Source of the DNA: Acinetobacter terrestris
Lineage (GTDB): Bacteria > Pseudomonadota > Gammaproteobacteria > Pseudomonadales > Moraxellaceae
Direction of reading: 5' to 3'
NCBI RefSeq assembly: GCF_004331155.1
Contig: NZ_SJNZ01000029.1
Coordinates: forward strand, 1-33,756
DNA: 33,756 bases
The position numbers and the translations under genes are program-made. Each line of letters starts with the position of its first letter. The stretch's first letter is position 1. The notes beneath the pieces were generated by a model, which worked only from the letters and a program-made list of their open reading frames with translations, was not told where the DNA came from and did not search any database. Positions 8,769 to 16,538 of the stretch are shown here, piece after piece.

Positions 8769-8828
8769 TCATTTCATCCATGATTTTTCCAGCAAAGCCA
8801 CTACCCAAAACAGCGGGATAAAACGCAT
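8769..8828 (-). CDS. Possible 19-residue peptide upstream of the DUF486 gene
   Basis: Reads MRFIPLFWVVALLEKSWMK on the minus strand, 57 bp upstream of the DUF486 gene start. The stretch WVVALLEKSWM resembles WVIALLEYSFM inside DUF486 (similar residues at nearly every position), so it could be a remnant of a duplicated copy rather than a peptide gene. Too short for certainty. Confidence 0.2.
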   Translation of the reverse strand: MRFIPLFWVVALLEKSWMK

Positions 8829-8965
8829 GATGCAATCCTATGAATAGATACAAGAAAGACTATCTTTTCCAGAAAACCCTTGATATCGTTGCTTTCAAAT
8901 TGAATCAATAATGACACCACCCACCAATAACGTGATGTGTCAAAAAAGCAGTGGAGTTAAAACGA

Positions 8966-10330
8966 ATGCATCTGCATATTTTGGGTATCTGTGGCACCTT
9001 TATGGGTTCGCTGGCGTTATTAGCACGTGATTTAGGACATAAGGTGACGGGTTCAGATGCGAACGTCTATCCACCCATGTCGACCCAACTGGAAAATGCA
9101 GGTATTACCTTAATGCAAGGTTATGACCGCAGCCATTTGCAGCCACATCCAGATTTGGTGATTGTCGGCAATGCCATGAAACGTGGCATTGATGCTGTGG
9201 AATATATGCTGAATGAAGGTTTAGCCTATATTTCCGGTCCACAATTTCTGGCAGATTACGTATTACAAGGTAAGCATGTTTTAGGTGTTGCCGGTACGCA
9301 TGGTAAAACCACAACAACGACTATGCTCGCGTGGGTACTTGATCAGGCCTGTTTAGAGCCGGGTTTCCTGATTGGTGGCGTACCGCTCGGTTTTAGTGAA
9401 AGTGCACGTTTAGGTGGCGGTAAATACTTCTGTGTAGAAGCGGATGAATATGATTCTGCATTCTTCGACAAGCGTTCCAAGTTTGTGCATTACCATCCTA
9501 AAACCGCGATTTTAAACAATCTCGAATTTGACCATGCCGATATCTTTGATGATCTGGCTGCGATTCAAAAACAGTTCCATCATCTGGTGCGTACCATTCC
9601 AAGTGAAGGCCGCATTATTGCGCCAATTACTGAAACTAATATTGATGAAGTTTTGGACATGGGCTGCTGGACACCTGTGGTTCGCACGTCATTGGATGCC
9701 AATGCAAAAGCAGCACTTTCTGCGGAACAGCTTTCTGCAGATGGCTCACACTTTAAAGTACTAGAAAATGGCGTGGTTAAAGGCACCGTGAAATGGAACA
9801 TGACCGGTCAGCACTCTGTTGCCAATGCTTTGGCAACCATTGCGGCGGCTGAACATGTGGGCGTATCCATTGAAACGGCTTGTGAAGCACTTTCAAACTT
9901 TGGCGGTGTAAAACGCCGTATGGAATTGCTGGATACCGTGAAAGGAATTGAAGTTTATGATGACTTCGCCCATCATCCGACTGCGATTGAAACCACGCTG
10001 GATGGCGCACGTAAACGCTTAGGCGAACGTAAACTGTGGGCGATTATTGAACCGCGTTCAAATACCATGCGTATGGGCAGCCATAAAGACGGTTTGGCGC
10101 ATTCTGCACGTTTAGCGGATGAAGTAATCTGGTATCAACCGGAAGGTTTGGACTGGGATTTACAGCCGGTAATTAACGCTGCATCAAATAAAGCCATTGT
10201 GGCACGTTCCCTGGATGACATTATCCAGACTGTTGCTCAAGAGGCAGGTGAGGGTGATGCGGTGGTAATTATGTCGAATGGCGGTTTTGGCGGATTACAT
10301 CAGAAATTGATTAGCGCTTTAAAAGCTTAA
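8966..10330 (+). CDS. mpl: UDP-MurNAc:L-Ala-gamma-D-Glu-meso-DAP ligase
   Basis: Recycles the murein tripeptide by joining it to UDP-MurNAc with ATP. The 454-residue Mur-ligase-type protein has the N-terminal nucleotide-binding segment HILGICGTFMGSLALLARDLGH, the ATP loop GVAGTHGKTTTT (107-118), EADEYDSAFFDKRSKF in the central domain, and the C-terminal domain with VYDDFAHHPTAIETTL and a late EPRSNTMRMG. Length equals E. coli Mpl. ATG 8966 is chosen over a GTG at 8951 because GTGGAG at 8951-8956 serves as the ribosome site and homologues start MHIHILG. It belongs with anmK and the MltB-type enzyme as a peptidoglycan-recycling group, though not in one operon. Confidence 0.96.
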   Translation: MHLHILGICGTFMGSLALLARDLGHKVTGSDANVYPPMSTQLENAGITLMQGYDRSHLQPHPDLVIVGNAMKRGIDAVEYMLNEGLAYISGPQFLADYVLQGKHVLGVAGTHGKTTTTTMLAWVLDQACLEPGFLIGGVPLGFSESARLGGGKYFCVEADEYDSAFFDKRSKFVHYHPKTAILNNLEFDHADIFDDLAAIQKQFHHLVRTIPSEGRIIAPITETNIDEVLDMGCWTPVVRTSLDANAKAALSAEQLSADGSHFKVLENGVVKGTVKWNMTGQHSVANALATIAAAEHVGVSIETACEALSNFGGVKRRMELLDTVKGIEVYDDFAHHPTAIETTLDGARKRLGERKLWAIIEPRSNTMRMGSHKDGLAHSARLADEVIWYQPEGLDWDLQPVINAASNKAIVARSLDDIIQTVAQEAGEGDAVVIMSNGGFGGLHQKLISALKA

Positions 10331-10353
10331 ATTTCATTTTTTAATTTTTATTG

Positions 10354-10379
10354 AAGGACTATTTTTATAGTCCTTTTTT
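10354..10379 (+). terminator. mpl terminator
   Basis: Stem AAGGACTA (10354-10361) with TAGTCCTT (10368-10375), followed by a T run. Confidence 0.85.
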
Positions 10380-10413
10380 ATTGAACTGAGCTTCATGAGT
10401 TGAAGCTTTATTT

Positions 10414-10887
10414 TTAAAAATAATTTTGATAACCCCTGTTCTTTATACCTACTCTAGCTTTTGTACCATGTTCAGTTTCTTCCATTTTGAGCAATAAATC
10501 CAGAAACTGGTTCAGTTGCTCAGCATTCAACTGATGTGGCTGAAATTTTTCCAGACCCATTTTCTTGAAGAGGCTGGTGATTTTTCCATGCTGATTGACA
10601 TATTTCATCGACCATTTTTTAAAATGAATCTGCTCAACCGCATGGTCAGGAAAACGCTGAATCTGATGATGGCGAGGGTCCTGACTGATCTGTGAAAATA
10701 AAGCCTCTAACTGATCTTTTTCACCCTCAAGGCACTGAAAATAAATCCCTTCAGCATAATACAGCACACCATAAATATCATGCGCCTGATTAAAAGATCG
10801 CGCTGTTGCCAAAATATCGCTTAAATCCTGTAATAGGTCATTTTCAGCTTCTATGCGGCTACTGACATAACACAATTGAATAAACAT
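10414..10887 (-). CDS. BLUF-domain blue-light sensor, BlsA-like
   Basis: A 157-residue short BLUF protein that should bind FAD and sense blue light. The flavin-network residues are present at canonical positions: Tyr7 (LCYVS), Asn33, Gln51 (FQCLEGE) and Trp92/Met94 (KKWSMKYV). After the roughly 95-residue BLUF core there is only a helical C-terminal extension and no enzymatic output domain, as in A. baumannii BlsA, which works by protein-protein contact with transcription regulators. Several Acinetobacter species carry multiple BLUF paralogues, so I do not call this blsA itself. ATG 10887 has an AGGAAT ribosome site. It is monocistronic and divergent from a small membrane protein gene across 216 bp. 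Confidence 0.93.
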   Translation of the reverse strand: MFIQLCYVSSRIEAENDLLQDLSDILATARSFNQAHDIYGVLYYAEGIYFQCLEGEKDQLEALFSQISQDPRHHQIQRFPDHAVEQIHFKKWSMKYVNQHGKITSLFKKMGLEKFQPHQLNAEQLNQFLDLLLKMEETEHGTKARVGIKNRGYQNYF

Positions 10888-11103
10888 AAAATTCCTATTT
10901 TGACCATGTAATTTTGAAATAAAGGGTTTTTATTACTGAGTAAGTAGGATGAGCTTACCATTAGATCTGGTTATTTTTTAATCAAATGTCATTTGTTTCG
11001 TACAAATAGCATAGCTTAAAACACCTTATTTTTTACTGTTTGGTGAATTAAAATTGATTTAGCCAAATCAAAACAATTAATTACCTAGAATCAGGGGAAA
11101 AGC

Positions 11104-11418
11104 ATGTTAAAAAAACTTTTCATCACGATGGGATTAGTTTGTAGCTATTTAAGCTTAATTATCGTCTTGCATCGTAATGGGATTGAAGAGCTGCTGAACA
11201 TTGCGATCTGTTCAGGCCTGCTTGGTATTGCGCTTAAAATTTGGGTTCAAAATACCTTATATCTGGCATGCAGTTTGGGTGTCTTGGCCTTATGCTTTTT
11301 ATGGGTAAACGAATATACCATGCTGGAAATGATGCTGATGACGTCATTGCTTGGTGTTGCTTTAACTCACCTGATCCAGTCCCAGAACCTGCACTTTAAT
11401 AAAACCCAATCCTTATAA
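11104..11418 (+). CDS. Hypothetical small membrane protein
   Basis: 104 residues, not recognised. Nearly all hydrophobic, with about four predicted membrane helices (roughly 5-22, 30-48, 50-69, 73-92) and a polar C-terminal tail QSQNLHFNKTQSL. The start ATG 11104 has a strong AGGGG ribosome site at the right distance, and the frame is intact, so it is probably a real gene. It is divergent from the BLUF sensor gene; the shared upstream region could be regulated together, but nothing in the sequence proves it. Confidence 0.75.
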   Translation: MLKKLFITMGLVCSYLSLIIVLHRNGIEELLNIAICSGLLGIALKIWVQNTLYLACSLGVLALCFLWVNEYTMLEMMLMTSLLGVALTHLIQSQNLHFNKTQSL

Positions 11419-11908
11419 TCGCTCTCAGGATTGGCGACGGTTTTAATCAAATCACAGGCCATTTTAAACTTTGCAGATGTGCAATCATCATCTGCAAAGT
11501 TCATTTTCTTTTAAATGTCCTAGCCAAGACTAGACAAGACCAAAAAATAATTTTTATTATTTTATCAGCCCGTCCCTCATAAATAACCTGATCATAAATA
11601 AGCTGCAACAAAAGCAGATATTGATATTTTTTGTCTCGAACCCCTTCAGTTGTCATTAAACCCGGTCATTGTGTAAGCAAACCTGTCCACGTAATGACTT
11701 CCTCAATTACTGTTGATAGCTTAGATAGATAAGCTCTGTGTATTTATGCTCAATGCTTTAAGGTCCTATCAATACAGCAGAGTCTCTGATCAACTGTTTT
11801 CCTCTCATCATGGTTTCATTTTCCTGTATTTAAATATTTTTGCTTAAATTATTTAAAGAAGAAATTTACTCCAAAGCGCAAGAGAGGGAATAGAAAAGGA
11901 ATACGCTG
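11419..11908. other. Intergenic region upstream of the alcohol dehydrogenase
   Basis: 490 bp with no gene I can support. The left end carries the inverted repeat at 11469-11499; the rest is AT-rich, with a leader before the dehydrogenase. I saw no convincing sigma-54 (GG-N10-GC) promoter and no confident sigma-70 promoter. Confidence 0.4.
11469..11499. terminator. Perfect 11-bp inverted repeat, probable terminator
   Basis: CTTTGCAGATG (11469-11479) and CATCTGCAAAG (11489-11499) around a 9-nt loop, followed by a broken T tract (TTCATTTTCTTTT). Position after the small membrane protein gene suggests a terminator; an operator is possible. Confidence 0.55.
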
Positions 11909-12991
11909 ATGACAACAATGAAAGCAATGGTCTACTACGGCGAAAATGATATCCGTTTTGAAGACCGTCCCATTCCCCAGATTATTGATCCCACCGATGC
12001 GGTCATCCGTGTCACAAAAACCACCATTTGCGGTACAGATTTAGGCATCTGGAAAGGTAAAAACCCCGAAATTCAGCAAGAGGCCACCAAGAACACCGGT
12101 AAATTTGACGGCCGTATCTTAGGTCATGAAGGTATTGGGATCGTTGAAGAAGTTGGTTCGGGTGTTAAAAATGTTAAAAAAGGCGATCGGGTGATTATTT
12201 CCTGCGTCAGCCGCTGTGGGACTTGTGAAAACTGTCAGAAACAACTCTATGCGCACTGCCGTAACGGAGGGGGCTGGATTATGGGTTACATGATTGATGG
12301 TGCCCATGCAGAATATGTACGCACGCCTTTTGCCGATACCTCGCTTTATCCCTTACCCGAAGGCTTGAATGAAGATGTCGCGGTCTTTTTATCGGATGTA
12401 TTGCCGACCTCGCATGAAATTGGCGTGCGCTATGGCGATGTCAAACCGGGGGATAGCATTGCAATTGTGGGAACAGGACCGATCGGGATGGGCTGCTTAC
12501 TAACCTCACAATTCTATTCACCCGCGCAAATTATTGCGGTGGATATGGATGATAACCGCCTCGCACTTGCCAAAGAGTTAGGTGCAACACATACCATTAA
12601 TTCCGGCAAGGAAGATGCGATTGCACGTATTCTAGAGATTACCGATGGGCGAGGGGTCGATTGTGCAATAGAAGCAGTGGGTGCAGAGCCGACATGGAAT
12701 ATTTGCCAGAACGTGGTCAAAGAAGGCGGTCATATCGCCAATGTTGGTGTGCATGGCAAACCGGTTAATTTTGAACTGCAAAAGCTCTGGATTAAAAACC
12801 TGACCATCACCACCGGCTTGGTCAATACCAATACCACAGGCATGTTGCTGAAAACCTGCTGTTCCGGAAAATTGCCTTTGGAACGCTTGGCCAGCCATCA
12901 CTTTAAATTTACAGAATTTGAGAAAGCCTATGATGTGTTTAAACATGCCGCAGACGAGAATGCGATGAAGGTAATTATTGATCTTGCTTAA
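11909..12991 (+). CDS. Zinc-dependent alcohol dehydrogenase, NAD-dependent type
   Basis: A 360-residue medium-chain dehydrogenase (GroES-like plus Rossmann domain). Catalytic zinc ligands Cys41 (TICGTDLG) and His73-Glu74 (GHEGIG) are present, and the structural zinc site has Cys103, 106, 109 and 117. The Rossmann loop is VGTGPIG (187-193), and an acidic Asp212 after the second strand (AVDMDDNR) points to NAD rather than NADP. It would oxidise a primary or secondary alcohol or reduce the matching aldehyde or ketone; the exact substrate cannot be read. ATG 11909 fits the AAGGA site 8 bp upstream better than the ATG at 11918. Single gene, ended by the hairpin at 13023-13049. Confidence 0.92.
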   Translation: MTTMKAMVYYGENDIRFEDRPIPQIIDPTDAVIRVTKTTICGTDLGIWKGKNPEIQQEATKNTGKFDGRILGHEGIGIVEEVGSGVKNVKKGDRVIISCVSRCGTCENCQKQLYAHCRNGGGWIMGYMIDGAHAEYVRTPFADTSLYPLPEGLNEDVAVFLSDVLPTSHEIGVRYGDVKPGDSIAIVGTGPIGMGCLLTSQFYSPAQIIAVDMDDNRLALAKELGATHTINSGKEDAIARILEITDGRGVDCAIEAVGAEPTWNICQNVVKEGGHIANVGVHGKPVNFELQKLWIKNLTITTGLVNTNTTGMLLKTCCSGKLPLERLASHHFKFTEFEKAYDVFKHAADENAMKVIIDLA

Positions 12992-13022
12992 TGGGCTCAA
13001 AAAAGAAAAAGCCCTAAATGAT

Positions 13023-13049
13023 AAAAGCCCAAATCTTTGGGCTTTTTAA
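13023..13049. terminator. Bidirectional terminator, alcohol dehydrogenase / GNAT
   Basis: Stem AAAAGCCCAAA (13023-13033) with TTTGGGCTTTT (13036-13046); A and T runs on the two sides serve both convergent genes. Confidence 0.85.
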
Positions 13050-13076
13050 ATCACAACCAATTAAATCACCACACAC

Positions 13077-13361
13077 TTAAGCCACAACATCTGCAAAACT
13101 TTTATCGCGTTTAAACATGACATCGACATAAGAACAGGTCGGTACAATTTTCAATTGTTTTTGACGGGCAAATTCCACTAAAACATCCAGTAACTGGCGC
13201 GCGACCCCATGCCCGCGCAAAGCATCATCGACCCAGGTATGATTAGCGATAATTTTATGCTCACCTGTCCAGACATAACTGATTTCTGCAATCCGTTTGC
13301 CTGAATCATTCAAAGTAAAAAACTCGCCTTTTTGGCCGTTGTCATCATGTTGAAACTGCAT
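13077..13361 (-). CDS. Mini-GNAT N-acetyltransferase (YjdJ-type), copy 1
   Basis: 94 residues, a minimal GCN5-related acetyltransferase (COG2388 type). The acetyl-CoA loop is ALRGHGVARQLL near residues 47-58, preceded by the strand IIANHTWVDD. ATG 13361 has a GAGGGA site. It is a tandem paralogue of the gene to its right (same length, about half identical by eye: GEF, RGxG, a LKI(V/I)P strand). The substrate is unknown; relatives are predicted to act on small molecules or proteins. Confidence 0.88.
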   Translation of the reverse strand: MQFQHDDNGQKGEFFTLNDSGKRIAEISYVWTGEHKIIANHTWVDDALRGHGVARQLLDVLVEFARQKQLKIVPTCSYVDVMFKRDKSFADVVA

Positions 13362-13414
13362 CGCTATCCCTCACTTTTTTGATTTGACTAAAATCAGAAT
13401 ACTTTAAAAATAAC

Positions 13415-13699
13415 TTATTTCAACACATCGTGAATAGATGAATCTTTATCAAAAACCGATTTGGCAAAAGGGCAGAGCGGAATGATCTTGAGATTTTTTT
13501 CTCGCGCCATGGCAACAGCACGCTCAACTAATTTATTGCCTATACCTTGTCCACGCAACGTGTCATCCACATCGGTATGCTCAATAATAAATACCTTTTC
13601 ACCTGCCCAGGTATATGCCATTTCAGCTAAACGCTGTCCATGGTCACCAATATAAAATTCACCTTTTTTACCATCATCCTTTTGCTTAATTTCTAACAT
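13415..13699 (-). CDS. Mini-GNAT N-acetyltransferase (YjdJ-type), copy 2
   Basis: 94 residues, the tandem partner of the gene at 13077-13361, 53 bp upstream of it and likely cotranscribed. The acetyl-CoA loop TLRGQGIGNKLV matches the family better than copy 1, and the strand LKIIPLCPFAKSVF follows as usual. Start ATG 13699 with a weak GAGA site. Substrate unknown. Confidence 0.9.
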   Translation of the reverse strand: MLEIKQKDDGKKGEFYIGDHGQRLAEMAYTWAGEKVFIIEHTDVDDTLRGQGIGNKLVERAVAMAREKNLKIIPLCPFAKSVFDKDSSIHDVLK

Positions 13700-13757
13700 T
13701 TCTTATTCTCTCATTTAGGTGAATATGAATAAACATGCCATAAATCCCTGCCCAATA

Positions 13758-13823
13758 TTGTTAAGTTTTTTGTTGGGTCTATATCGGATTGGCACTTTTC
13801 CGACCCAGGATTAAACTTAACAA
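13758..13823. repeat. Nested inverted repeats upstream of sotB
   Basis: TTGTTAAG (13758-13765) is inverted at 13816-13823, and inside it TGGGTC is inverted as GACCCA, with TCGG/CCGA further in. It lies in the divergent spacer between the GNAT pair and sotB; it could be an operator or a structured leader. Confidence 0.45.
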
Positions 13824-13873
13824 GCTTAACTTTTAAGCCTAAACTTCAACGCTAATTTTCAAACCGTCTGACT

Positions 13874-15064
13874 ATGTCATCCTTATCTTCTGAATCTCCA
13901 CCCAATCCCACGCGGCAATGGGTCTCTGTGATTACTTTAGCCTTCGCGGCGTTTATTTTTAATACCACCGAATTTATCCCTGTGGCATTGCTGAGTGATA
14001 TTGGCCACAGTTTCAATATGCCCGCCACTGATGTCGGCATCATGATTACCCTGTATGCATGGGTGGTTGCGCCTATTTCGCTGCCGATGATGCTGATGAC
14101 GCGTAATGTCGAACGGCGTTTTTTACTGATTGCCTTATTTGTGGTATTTATTCTTAGCCATGGCTTATCTTATTTCGCCTGGAACTTTAATGTGCTTTTA
14201 GCCAGCCGGATCGGGATTGCATTTTCCCATGCGCTGTTTTGGTCAATTACCGCCTCTTTAGCCGTACGTGTAGCACCTAAAGGTAAAGAGTTTCAGGCCT
14301 TAGGTTTACTGGCAACCGGAACAGCTTTGGCGATGGTATTGGGAATTCCATTTGGCCGCATGATTGGTGAAGCCTATGGCTGGCGCAACACTTTTGCTTT
14401 AATTGCTATTGGTGCTGCACTCGTCTGTCTGACACTGGCAAAAACCTTGCCTAGACTGCCCAGTGTCAATTCGGGTTCGCTTAAAAGTATTGGCATGCTG
14501 TTTAAACGCCCGAGTCTGGTGATCGTGTTTGTCTTGACCGTTATCATCATTACGGCACAATTTACCGCTTATAGTTATATCGAACCCTTTGCCCTGAATA
14601 TTGCCCATTTTAGTTCTAGCCAAACCACGACCTTGTTACTCATTTACGGCGGTGCCGGTTTTATTGGTTCTTATTTGTTTGGTAAATTTGGCAATCAATA
14701 TCCCAAAATTGCGATTCCTTTAAGCAGTGCTTTATTGGCAATGTCCATGTTGCTACTCCTGCCACTGGCTCAGGGTTTTAACAGTCTGAGTGTGCTGAGC
14801 TTGTTTTGGGGCATGAGCATTATTTGCTTCAGTCTGGCGCTGCAAGCCAAAACCCTCAACCTTGCATCGGATGCCACCGATGTCGCCATGGCAATTTATT
14901 CAGGTCTTTATAATGTCGGGATTGGTGGCGGGGCATTATTGGGCGGAATGGTCACGGCAAGTTATGGCTTAAGTCAGATTGGAATTGTGGGTGGTCTGGT
15001 TGCTGTTCTCGGTACCGTATTGGCCTTGATTTTGGTGCAACGTAAAGATTTTATTAAAGTGTAG
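13874..15064 (+). CDS. sotB: Sugar efflux transporter, MFS
   Basis: 396 residues with 12 predicted membrane helices. It is close to E. coli SotB over its whole length, from memory: [73 protein letters not shown], and [15 protein letters not shown]. SotB exports sugars such as arabinose and IPTG in E. coli; the physiological substrate here is unknown. The ATG at 13874 gives a short polar N-terminus and has no good ribosome site. Single gene, divergent from the mini-GNAT pair. Confidence 0.93.
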   Translation: MSSLSSESPPNPTRQWVSVITLAFAAFIFNTTEFIPVALLSDIGHSFNMPATDVGIMITLYAWVVAPISLPMMLMTRNVERRFLLIALFVVFILSHGLSYFAWNFNVLLASRIGIAFSHALFWSITASLAVRVAPKGKEFQALGLLATGTALAMVLGIPFGRMIGEAYGWRNTFALIAIGAALVCLTLAKTLPRLPSVNSGSLKSIGMLFKRPSLVIVFVLTVIIITAQFTAYSYIEPFALNIAHFSSSQTTTLLLIYGGAGFIGSYLFGKFGNQYPKIAIPLSSALLAMSMLLLLPLAQGFNSLSVLSLFWGMSIICFSLALQAKTLNLASDATDVAMAIYSGLYNVGIGGGALLGGMVTASYGLSQIGIVGGLVAVLGTVLALILVQRKDFIKV

Positions 15065-15149
15065 GCAGCTTAGATAAAATTTGCACAATTCACATAAATA
15101 TGCGATTCTTCAGCCACATTTGGATTAGATCCAAAACGAAATTGAGTTG

Positions 15150-15300
15150 AACAAGGGGAGTAGCCTCCTCCAAGCGTCCCTAGAAGCAATTCTAGCCGAC
15201 GTGTCAGAATATCGTCATTACACTTTGCAAAAAGTCGGTATCTGAGCATCTGAAATTACAAAATATTGATATTCAGATGTAGGCAAGACCTTGATCATGT
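15150..15300 (+). promoter_or_regulatory. yybP-ykoY manganese riboswitch
   Basis: The aptamer core AAGGGGAGTAGC (15153-15164) and the downstream AGGCAAGACC (15281-15290) match the conserved halves of the yybP-ykoY element, which binds Mn2+. The gene downstream is a TerC/Alx protein, a classical target. The 3' part of the aptamer, ACCTTGATCATGTTG, is also the 5' arm of a terminator hairpin, so Mn2+ binding would be expected to stop the terminator and turn the gene on. Exact ends are approximate. Confidence 0.85.
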
Positions 15301-15347
15301 TGACACAGATGTTTAAATCATCTGGCAACAGGTCAAGGTTTTTTTAT
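15287..15347 (+). terminator. Riboswitch-controlled terminator upstream of the TerC gene
   Basis: ACCTTGA (15288-15294) pairs with TCAAGGT (15333-15339), with CAGATG/CATCTG further in, followed by seven Ts. It lies before the TerC gene and shares its 5' arm with the riboswitch closing stem, the arrangement of a transcriptional riboswitch. Confidence 0.75.
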
Positions 15348-15376
15348 GGCCAGTTGTCGGGTGTGGAGATTTTTTT

Positions 15377-16333
15377 ATGGAATCCATCGGCAACCCTGGG
15401 TTGTATCTGGCATTTTTTGCGATAGTGGCAGTCATGCTCATCATCGACTTTATTGGCTTCAAACACAAAGAAGACCAGCCCGTTAAAATTAGGTCAGCAG
15501 CCTATTGGAGCATTGCCTGGGTCAGTGTTTCTATGCTGTTCGCTGGCGGTTTATGGCTTTATTTACAGCAAACGGCAGGTATTGCCTTAGCCAATCAAAA
15601 AACCATGGAATACTTTGCGGGTTATCTGTTAGAAAAATCTCTCGCGATTGATAACGTATTTGTCTGGCTGATGATTTTTGCCGCCTTTGCCATTCCTCCA
15701 GCCTTGCAGCGTAAAATTTTGCTCTATGGGGTACTGGGCGCTATTGTATTACGTACCATTTTTATTTTTATCGGTGCATGGTTTGTTCAGGAATTCTCCT
15801 GGATTCTGTATATTTTTGGTGCCTTCCTGGTCTATACCGGCTTTAAATTTCTTAAAGGTCATGAAGAAAACCCGAATATTGAAGATATGGCCTTACTCAA
15901 ATGGTTACGCAAACATATCCGTATTACCTCGCATCTGGATGGGCATAACTTCTTCGTGCGTCAAAATGGTGTGCTCTGGGCCACGCCATTATTTCTGGTT
16001 TTGATTTTAGTTGAAGCTTCCGATGTGATTTTCGCAGTGGATTCCATTCCGGCTATTTTTGCAGTGACCACCGATCCCTTCATTGTCTTGACCGCAAACC
16101 TGATGGCAATCTTGGGTTTGCGTGCCATGTTCTTCCTCATGGCAGGTGCAGCCTCTAAAATGCATTATTTGCCTTATGGCTTAGGCATTATCTTGCTGTT
16201 TATCGGTTTTAAAATGTTGATGCTCGATGTCTTCCATATGCCAATCTGGATCTCACTCGGCTTTATTGTGATTGTACTGGCCATTACCGCCTGGTTATCG
16301 ATTCGCTATAACAAGCAGCAACAGCAACTGTAA
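15377..16333 (+). CDS. alx: TerC-family membrane protein, probable Mn2+ exporter (Alx-like)
   Basis: 318 residues, close to E. coli Alx (321). Seven to nine membrane helices. The conserved acidic pairs of the TerC family are in LEKSLAIDNVFVW and in VEASDVIFAVDSIPA; these are the likely metal-binding residues. Alx and MntP of E. coli lie behind Mn2+ riboswitches and act in manganese homeostasis; the riboswitch upstream supports the same role here. ATG 15377 has GGAG 10 nt before. It is single and ends at a hairpin at 16353-16384. The name alx is by family and context; other TerC paralogues are possible. Confidence 0.88.
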   Translation: MESIGNPGLYLAFFAIVAVMLIIDFIGFKHKEDQPVKIRSAAYWSIAWVSVSMLFAGGLWLYLQQTAGIALANQKTMEYFAGYLLEKSLAIDNVFVWLMIFAAFAIPPALQRKILLYGVLGAIVLRTIFIFIGAWFVQEFSWILYIFGAFLVYTGFKFLKGHEENPNIEDMALLKWLRKHIRITSHLDGHNFFVRQNGVLWATPLFLVLILVEASDVIFAVDSIPAIFAVTTDPFIVLTANLMAILGLRAMFFLMAGAASKMHYLPYGLGIILLFIGFKMLMLDVFHMPIWISLGFIVIVLAITAWLSIRYNKQQQQL

Positions 16334-16352
16334 TTTTTAAGTAAAGTGATCC

Positions 16353-16384
16353 AGCCTTCCATCTTATAGATGGAAGGCTTTTTT
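16353..16384 (+). terminator. Terminator of the TerC gene
   Basis: Stem AGCCTTCCATC (16353-16363) with GATGGAAGGCT (16369-16379), then a T run. Confidence 0.88.
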
Positions 16385-16538
16385 ATGCCAGCTATTTTAT
16401 TTAGGGCTGCTTTTTTAAACGCTCAATATCCTGCTTAATTTATAGAATAGGGCAGGGGTTAAAACGGATGCGATAGGGTTTAAGCTAAAAATTTCAGGTA
16501 CAATCAACCGAAAAAATGAGAAATTAAAAGGTTATTAC

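Noticed and set aside
9025..9035. GCACGTGA-type match as a parS site in mpl
   Set aside because: Only the central CACGTG is present; the outer parS arms are missing. Other CACGTG sequences in purE, tyrS and dnaA also lack arms.
11634..11646. Possible tRNA T-arm (TCTCGAACCCC)
   Set aside because: No matching acceptor, D or anticodon stems around it. No tRNA was found in the window.
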